Below, piece after piece: positions 23,501 through 32,500 of a DNA stretch of 64,000 nucleotides (the stretch's first letter is position 1; each line of letters starts with the position of its first letter). The notes beneath the pieces are model-generated. The model was given only the letters and a program-made list of their open reading frames with translations, did no database searches and was not told the origin of the DNA. Source of the DNA: Pomphorhynchus laevis (taxonomy: Eukaryota > Acanthocephala > Palaeacanthocephala > Echinorhynchida > Pomphorhynchidae); NCBI GenBank assembly GCA_012934845.2, contig WNNJ02000802.1:1-64000 (forward strand). The letters are read 5' to 3'. Made by a program: the position numbers and the translations under genes.

Positions 23501-26500
23501 ACAGCTGATCATCACTTCGAATAAACAGCTGATCATCGTTATTAAATTGTCTGCTTTTTTGTCTCGAGAATTAAAAGAATGGCTTCTGAGCATGGGGGTA
23601 TCCAGCAGCCACACAACTCCATTTAGGCCTCAAGGCAATTCGCAATGTGAGAGGATGAATGGAACTTTATGGAAAACAATATTATTGGGTCTCGAAACGC
23701 GCGGGCTTAGTCTTGGAAAATGGGAGGAAGTATTACCATCTGCACTATCAGCAATCCGTGGCCTTCTCTGTACCGCTACAAACGCTACTCCACATCAACG
23801 ATTTTTTACATTTACAAGAAAACTACCAAGCACTCAGAGCTTACCCAATTGGCTGACATCTAACAGGGTGCTTGTAAAGCGATTTAACAGGTCTTCTAAG
23901 TACAATCCTATCGTAGATGAAGTTGAATTACTAGATTCCAATGTTGCCTATTCAACAATACGAGATGATTCCGGACGAATATCGAAGGTATCGACACAGC
24001 ATCTGGCTCCCAGTGGAGAGATAAAAACAGAGCAACGTCAATCGTTTGATCAACCTGTGCAACATTACGAAATGATGGACTCAACTCAAAATCAAGATAT
24101 TCAGGCGTTAAACGATACGATCGATACTAAACAAGATTTGCACATCGACTTACCGAATACGATTGACAACACTATTTCCGATTGTGGGGCCCACAGGAAC
24201 TGAATAACTTTAGCAGAGTCAATGAGCTTGCGCTCAATCCAAACGAACAATTACGAAGATCTACGCGTCTCCGAAGAAAGCCAGCGCGATACCGTTAATG
24301 AAGATTTTGAAGCTGGGAAGAATGTTATGATCTTATAAACTAATATTCTTGTTTATTAACTATCTTTATAGATTGTGTTGAATAAATCGTTTTTGGTGTT
24401 TACAACAATTTATTCAACACAATCTATAAAGATAGTTAATAAACAAGAATATTAGTTTATAAGATTATAACAATGATGGATAACTGTTTTTATCTAAAAT
24501 AGAATTCTAGTTATCTTATTATTTGCTACAAGTTCATTTATTAAGAAAAATGAAATATTTTTTTAGAAAAATAAATATTTGGAGTTGTTTATAAAACTTT
24601 TTGTTTAGAATGCGATAAAATATATGTGGATCAAAGAGGCCAACCATTAGAGACTAGATTAAAACCACGCAAATACACACTCAAAAAGGGCCTAAGTAGC
24701 GCTATTGTAGATCATAGTTTAAATTTAGATCACAATATTGACTATAATAATACTGTTGTTTTAGCAAAAGAAACCAATTGTTTAAATAGAAAAATTCTTG
24801 AGGCTTATTACATTCATAGAAACTGCAATATTATTATGTCGAATAATAAACTTGATGTAACGTTAGATATTTTGTAAAGATGTTGTAAAAGATTTTTTTG
24901 CTTGAATAATATTTTATATTTTTATTTTTATACTTTTATTTAATTTTTCTAGCATTTAAAATTATTATTATTTATATTTTTTATTTGTTCAAATCATTTA
25001 TTTTGAATTGTAATATTATGGTTATTATTTTTGTTTTGCTTCTAAACTATTTTGAATCACCCCTTTTTATTGCATTTTATGTACCTTCAATAGTTGCCGT
25101 CGTGTCAAAAATTCAAGTAACACTAAAAGCATCTGATTTTCGCTAATAACAGCAGCACCTGCCCAAAACGAATGGCTGCGATCGTTTTGATTTTTTTTAA
25201 ATATAAGCATGTACATTTAAAGAACATTGTAATTTTCCAAAAAAAAATTTTTTTAATCTAAATACGAACGAACGTGCAGATCCTTGGTGCACACCGACTG
25301 AGATTGGAAATTCTCTTGATTTTCCCGCTGCTGTTAGCACATTGCTCGTCGTTCCTTTGTACAACATCTGGGTGAAGATGTTGTACAAAGGAACGACGAG
25401 CAATGTGCTAACAGCAGCGGGAAAATCAAGAGAATTTCCAATCTCAGTCGGTGTGCACCAAGGATCTGCACTCTCCCCATTACTATTCATCATAGTTATG
25501 GACGTGATTACGAAAGACCTTCTAAGACAAGCACCATGGACCATCCTGTATGCCGACGATGTTATGCTGGTATCTAAAGACAAACATGACCTCGAGCAAC
25601 AAGTTCAGCAATGGCACGATCGCCTGGCACAGTTTGGGTTGAAACTGAACACAGCCAAAACAGAGTACATGACGACGAACCAGAACGAAGATGTAAGCAT
25701 ATCAGTTAATGGCGTGCTTCTGCCAAAGACAACTGCGTTCAAATATCTGGGATCAGTCATCTCCAGCACAGGAGGAGTGGCAAAAGACGTCACCACTCGC
25801 ATCAACGCAAGCTGGACAAAATGGAGAGCAGCCACTGGAGTTTTGTGCGACAAACGCATGCCAGACAAACTCAAATCGAAGTTCTACAGAAGCGTAATAC
25901 GGCCTGTAGCAATGTACGGTGCTGAGTGCTGGGCAATGACAGCAGAAGCAGAACGTAAGCTTGGATGCATAGAAACCAAAATGCTAAGGTGGATCGCAGG
26001 AAAGACTCGCCTAGATCATGTCCGTAACAAAGACATCCGCAAGCGATTTGGCGTAGCACCCATAGCAGACAAACTGAGAGAATCAAGGCTGCGATGGTAT
26101 GGACATGTAATGAGGGCAGACGTGAACACATTAGCGCAGGCACCATTTCAAATCGAGGTCGACGGAAAGAGACCAATAGGAAGACCACAGAAAAGATGGA
26201 TGGATACCCTTCTTAAGGACATGAAAATGGTCGGACTCACGCCCAAAGACGCAGCAAAGAAGGCATTTTGGCGTCAACGATCGTGGCAAGCGGACCCCGT
26301 CATACGGGATAAACGCTAAGAAGAAGAAGAAGAAGATAAGACGAACGAAACAGTGCACGTCGGAGCTTCAAAGGGATTGGTAAGTAACTTAAAAAAAACA
26401 ACTATGGGGGATGGTGGTCTAATGAATTTTGCTTACGAATCGTTCTTGAAGATATGGCCAACGCTGGACAGTCGTCAGGGGGATACTGTGGATGATCGAG

Positions 26501-29500
26501 GGGATATTTCTGAATGCTTGGAACGCTCTCTTAATCATTTCTTGTTGGGTTTACTTAATTCGAAGGGTGTTTTGCGTTTTTACATTGACCATGTCGAAGT
26601 CGACTTCCAGGTTTCATAGGTTACGATTGTGATGAAGTATCTATTGAGGGCAGTGATGGCACTGTGTATGTTCATGGAGAAATCAACGTGGGATCTATCG
26701 ACGATGCAGATGAACGATCTAAAGACTTGTCTGATAACAGAATCGAAACCGAAAGAGAGTGTGATGATGCTCTTATTGATTGCAGAACTGGAAACGACAG
26801 TGATGAGGATTGTGAGGATAGCTGGGCTTATAGTTCAGAGGTTGACACTGTAGATACCTTTAATATTGTCGGTGTAATTGATGTTCTATCAGATAACAGA
26901 AGCAATGACTGCAACGGTTATGGTAATGATTACCTTGCGACTATAGCGCTGATGGAGGACGTGGGATCTATCGACGATGCAGATGAACGATCTGAATAAT
27001 TGTCTGATAACAGAATCGAAACGGAAAGAGAGTGTGATGATGCTCTTATTGATAGCAGAACTGGAAACGACAGTGATGAGGATTGTGAGGACACCTGGAC
27101 TGAAAAAATGTTCTCTTTATAATAGTTTTTTTATTTAATATTGACTTATATTCTTCAATAATATGTTCTAAAATAAATAATTTACAGTTTTTAATATCAT
27201 GTCCTATTAATCTCATATGTTTATGAAATATAGTTTGACTATTATGCTGTATATTGTATATTTGTTGCCTAAACCTAGTTTTTTACATTTGATATGTTTT
27301 TTCAATATATTGCAAATCAAATCAGCTAACTGAGTCTACGTATTTTATATAATTATAAAATAAACAAAACATAATAATGCTAAATCAAAATTTAATAATT
27401 AAATAATAAAATTAATAATTGTTTTTAGATTTTCTATAATTTAAATCAAGTTAAAAAAAAATTGAAATTTAAAATAAACATCATTTTTATGAATTGACTA
27501 ATAAATAACAGACGTTGTATCAGAATAAGAATTAGAGGTCATCAGGAGGAACTGCTATGCTATCAGGTTTCGGCCCCTAACTCCTATACCCAACATAGCA
27601 GCGGGGCCAAATACATGCTAATGATGTATTTCCTCTGATAAAACTATCTAGTATCTTATTCTAATACAAAGTATATTATTTATTATCCATCCATAAAAAT
27701 TTGCCACTTAAGAGTTTAAATTTATTCTTTATATTATTGTATAAATTTATATATTTTACTATTTTCTGCTTGACGTTATTTTTATTGTGACCTAGTTTAA
27801 AATATGTATCTATTTAAATTATTTAAATGATTTTGAAGAAAGCCAATATCATTACATATTGTTGCAATTCTTAAAATTTCATTATTTAATGTATTATATT
27901 TTATATTATATGGTATGCATGAATGCTCATGCAAAAATATGTTTCTTGTAAATTTAAATATGTCATCTTTACGATATAAATTAATAGTAGTTTTAGTTAA
28001 TGTTAATTTAATGTTTATATCTAGATATACACCTTCTTTATCATTAATATTGGTTTTGTTAAGAATAAGGCTTTCTGGATAAATTTGTTCACTAATTGAA
28101 TAAAAACCACATGTACATTGTATTAGATACACTACACATGCGGTATTGCAGTTACAATTATTATTAATATTTAATGAAAAACATTTGTTTGTCGTATAAC
28201 TTACAATACAATTATTATTTATAGAATACGATCCCCTACCAAAAGTAATATACAGAAATGTATATCTATGCTACTGGAGCAGTCAGCCTATGTATCAAGA
28301 ATAGGAACAATACCTGTGGGTATAATGTCGTGCCACAACCATAAGAATGTCAACTCACAAATGCAGTCAAGTTAAATTAAAACATTCATTGCAAGTTGCA
28401 GCATGAAAAAAACAGTGATCCGGCTAGCGGATAACACACATAAAGTAGGTTTTAATATAACGTTAAAATACGATTCCCTACAAAAAGTGATATACAGAAA
28501 TGTATATCTACACAACTGGAGCTACCAGTCTAGTATATGTAACTAGTGTAACTAGTTGTTGAACCACTGGCTACCATCCTAGTTGTCGAATCACGATACG
28601 CACGTCCTAAGTTCAAATACGATCATCACCAGTGTACGGAAAAAGCAGATAATAAGGTACAAAACGAGAAATTTTGGTCTGAGTCAGCAGCTGATTAGAC
28701 CCACCCATGCTGATTAGTAGCGACCTGCTGTATCAAGAATAGGAGCAATGGCTGTGAGGATAATGTCGTGGCACAATCATAAGTAATTATTACTTATAGT
28801 ATTACAAGATTTACCACTTTTTATTCTAAATTTAAAATATCTAAAGTTAACATCTTTAGTACTTACCAATCTAGTTGACTACAAATGACTTTTTCTAAGT
28901 CATAATTTTTTACGTTCTTTTTCAGTGCCGCCATCTAGTTTAGTTGACTCAGACTAAACTTACAACGTTCCATCTAGCAGCATCTGACCCAGGACTGCTC
29001 TGCTTAATGCGGTTACAGGTTGGAACAATATCTAGTACCATATACCACTTTCACTTTACCTTCTACGCGACCTGACTATTGGCTATTACCTGATCTTTTA
29101 AACGTGATCACGTGAAGCAGTTTATATTTAAGAGTGAGACCATTCTGCGTGAATTATGTATCCAATTATTTAAGTTAGACGCGGAAGAACAACGATAATA
29201 GTACTAAGAACCGCTTCGTCATCACAATGACTCATCAGTTCCAGATTCCTCCCAGATGCAGAGAGGACTGGCAGATGCACATACACGAGTCATGTGTATG
29301 AGGGACTAGAACAACTCTATTAACCTCATGGAGTGCTAAAATAGCAATACTGCTTCACCAAATAGAATCATTATCAAAAGCACTGGCAGATGTCTGCGCA
29401 AATCTCATTTATATCGGCTTACTTCTTTTATGAATTTTCTCAAGAGCGAGATAGACAATTCCGCGTGAATTACGTTAATAATCATTTAAGCCAGATGCGG

Positions 29501-32500
29501 AAGAACAACGAAAACAGTACTAAGTACCGTTTCGTCATCACAATGACTCATCAGTGACATAGCCCTTCCACTACTGGATGCAGATGAGGACTGGCAGACG
29601 GTACAAACACGAGTTATGTACTCCATTGCATCAAGTAGTTGGAGTGATTTGGTACTGATGAGTCATTGTGATGACGAAATGGTACTTGGTACTGCTATCG
29701 TTGTTCTTCCACGTCTGTCTTAAATGATTGGTTACGTAATTCCACGATAAATGATCTCACTCTCTCAAGAAAATTCATAAAAGAAGTTAATCGATATGAA
29801 TGAAACTTGCACTGGTATTTGCCGGTACGTTTGCTAATAAGTCTATTTGGTGAAGAAGTGGTGCTATTTTAGCACTCCATGATGTTACTAGAGTTGTTAT
29901 AGTACCTCATACACATGAATCGTGTCTGTGCCGTCTGTCGTCCTCTGCTGCATCTGGGAGAGATCTGGCACTGATGAGTTATTGTGATAACGAAACAGTA
30001 CTTGGTACTGTTATCATTGTTCTACCGCGTCTGGCTAAAATGATTGATAAAGTATATTTATAATAAATGGAAAAATACAAATTCATTAAATTGCTTGAAA
30101 ATTATCAGAAAAATATTAAGGTCGTGTCAATAATACATAGTTCCAATATTTCTGACAGAGGTCATATTAACATGAAAACAAAGTTTACAGATTAAAAATA
30201 ACTTCTCAAAAAAACAAATTACATCAGCTCACTGAATCTACGTATTTTATACCCTTTATAAATTAAAGAATAAAGATAAATAATTATAAATAATAATTTA
30301 TATTTTTATAAAGTCAAGATTTAAAATTGATACTTAAAATAAAAATATATTTTTATAAATTGACTAATAAATAATATATGATGTATCCGAATAAGAATAG
30401 ATGCCATCAACATTAACTGCTATGTTATCAAGTTCAGGCCTTTGTTCCTAGACCCAACATAGCAGCGGTTACTAATTCATGCTAATGAGGTATTTCCTCT
30501 GATGAAATTTGATTGTCTAAGAATTTACAAAATAAAGTATCTAATTCGAAAAAGCAGCAGATGATTCAAATGGTTATCACCTAACACAACAGGAGCTAAA
30601 TCGTGAATAGTATATATTGTTACAGATTTAATTAAAGAATCAAAAATGATTTCGAAACCAAAAGCTTAATTTGATTTATATATACAATTTGACTCTGAAA
30701 GCAGTAGACGAGTGGAATGATCGTCAGTTAAAAGAAAAAATTTTGAAGCATTATTATTTGATATTGGATTGACAGCTGATGAGGTCAACCGATTCTAATA
30801 TGTTTCGTAATGCTGCTGGTGTATAGTAAGATACAATAAAGTACATATTTGTGTCATTAATTTCAATAATAAGTAATTTACATGATATGAAATTTCAATA
30901 AAACGACTTATTTAATATATTACGTTTTAGTTAACCTAATTAGTAAGATTGATTGAACAAATAAATATTTTACAAGTTATGAATAAATTTGAATGTTTCC
31001 ATATATGAAGTTACCATCTATGCTTTTATTGATGTTTTTTAATTCTGTCTGCATCATTTTTATTTTGCTAATTTTTTATAAACTAATTTTCGCATTTAAT
31101 AACAAAAAATATTAAACAATAAATATTTTTAATTAAATTATTAATTAATTTTAAAAATATCAATATTTAATGTTTTTATTATTTTATTATTATTTATTAT
31201 TATTTTATTATTATTTATTATTATTTATTATTTTTATTATTTTTTATACTATGGCTTATATATTTAAGAAATAAAAATTATTGACTTTATAAAGAATAAT
31301 TCAAATATTTAGAAAACTAATCTTATTAATAATCTAATAAAAAATTCGAAACTTATTAAATAAAACTCACGATTAATTTATGAAATGAGCATATTTATAT
31401 TATTTAATTAAACGTAAAATAATCAACTATTTTCGAATAATAAATAATTTCTCAATTAATAAATAAATAAATTGAGTATAATATATTTATTGAATAACAA
31501 ATTCAAAAAAATATTTTTTATAAATTAATAACTAAGTTGCTTGAATTAAGTATAATATATGCTAAATATTTGTGCTGGATTAAAATCTTGCTGTTCTCGC
31601 CCACTCTAACGATTTAATTTTATCGACATACTCATTTTGTAAATTATAAGTAAAGCAAAATTTATTATATTTTATTATTCTGAATTTAATTATTAAAATA
31701 ACATTAAGATAGTTTAGCATAAAAAAGTCCTTCATTATTATCAATCACTATTAATGCGGAAATTGTACGCTTTTATAATTCCGCAGGCTAATATGAAAAT
31801 AGAGGGCTCATTAAAATCTCACATTTCCCATCAATTCCAATCTACACTCTTTATCTGGTTTTTACCAAATTCGCTTTGTTTACTTTGTAGCTTAGCGTAT
31901 AACACTGTAAAGCGCAGGTCACTGGTATAGCGTATTCTTCGTTGAATACAAAACAATTATATAATTAATAATATTTTAATTTCAATAATATTTAAAACAA
32001 ATACTTAGCAAGTTCGGATATTTTTCAACTCAATTATATATTAATATATAATTATACTAATTATATAATTAAATATATAAATTTATATGCTTGTATTGAA
32101 TTTTAGTTTATTAAGTCTATAAACTAAAATACAATACAAGTTTGTCGCAGTAAGACAAACTTATAATTAATAATATTTTCTGATATAAAATGTTAAAAAT
32201 GGTATTTAAAATATTAATATATACAGTACTATGCTCATTGCGGGTCATCTAAACAATTAATTGAAAAATATATCAAATTTTGATTAATTAATTTGTAAAA
32301 GGAACATATCTATAATGCTTAATTAAGCATAACATTAAATAATAAATTGATTCTAAAATAATAAATATTTTTTCAATTAATTATAAATAGATTCTGAATA
32401 TTATATTTATTAAATAATAAATAAATTAATAAAATCTCAAAATATTTATAAATTTATATATACTGCAATATTCATACTAATAAAATCAACATTTTCAAAA

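Larger units (their letters stand above)
29110..29640 (-). repeat. Ribozyme-bearing tandem dimer RZ2, minus-strand pair
   Basis: Two units 316 bp apart, judged by their ribozyme cores (CTGATGA at 29232-29238 and 29548-29554, minus). Each unit has a hammerhead and about 250 bp of unique sequence without an open frame. A dimer of the same family in the opposite orientation follows directly. Confidence 0.8.
29640..30060 (+). repeat. Ribozyme-bearing tandem dimer RZ2, plus-strand pair
   Basis: Two units, again exactly 316 bp apart (CTGATGA at 29655-29661 and 29971-29977). The sequence is the reverse complement of the pair at 29110-29640, with substitutions. Together they form a head-to-head pair of dimers. 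Confidence 0.8.

Noticed and set aside
25197-25583. Minus-strand 128-codon frame as a separate gene
   Set aside because: It is the mirror image of the RTE RT created by the inverted repeat.
26128-26358. Minus-strand frames opposite the RTE (25605-25874, 25871-26188, 26131-26358)
   Set aside because: Antisense shadows of the intact RTE frame.
31160-31240. CRISPR-like or regulatory array
   Set aside because: TTATTA-type simple sequence without spaced repeats.
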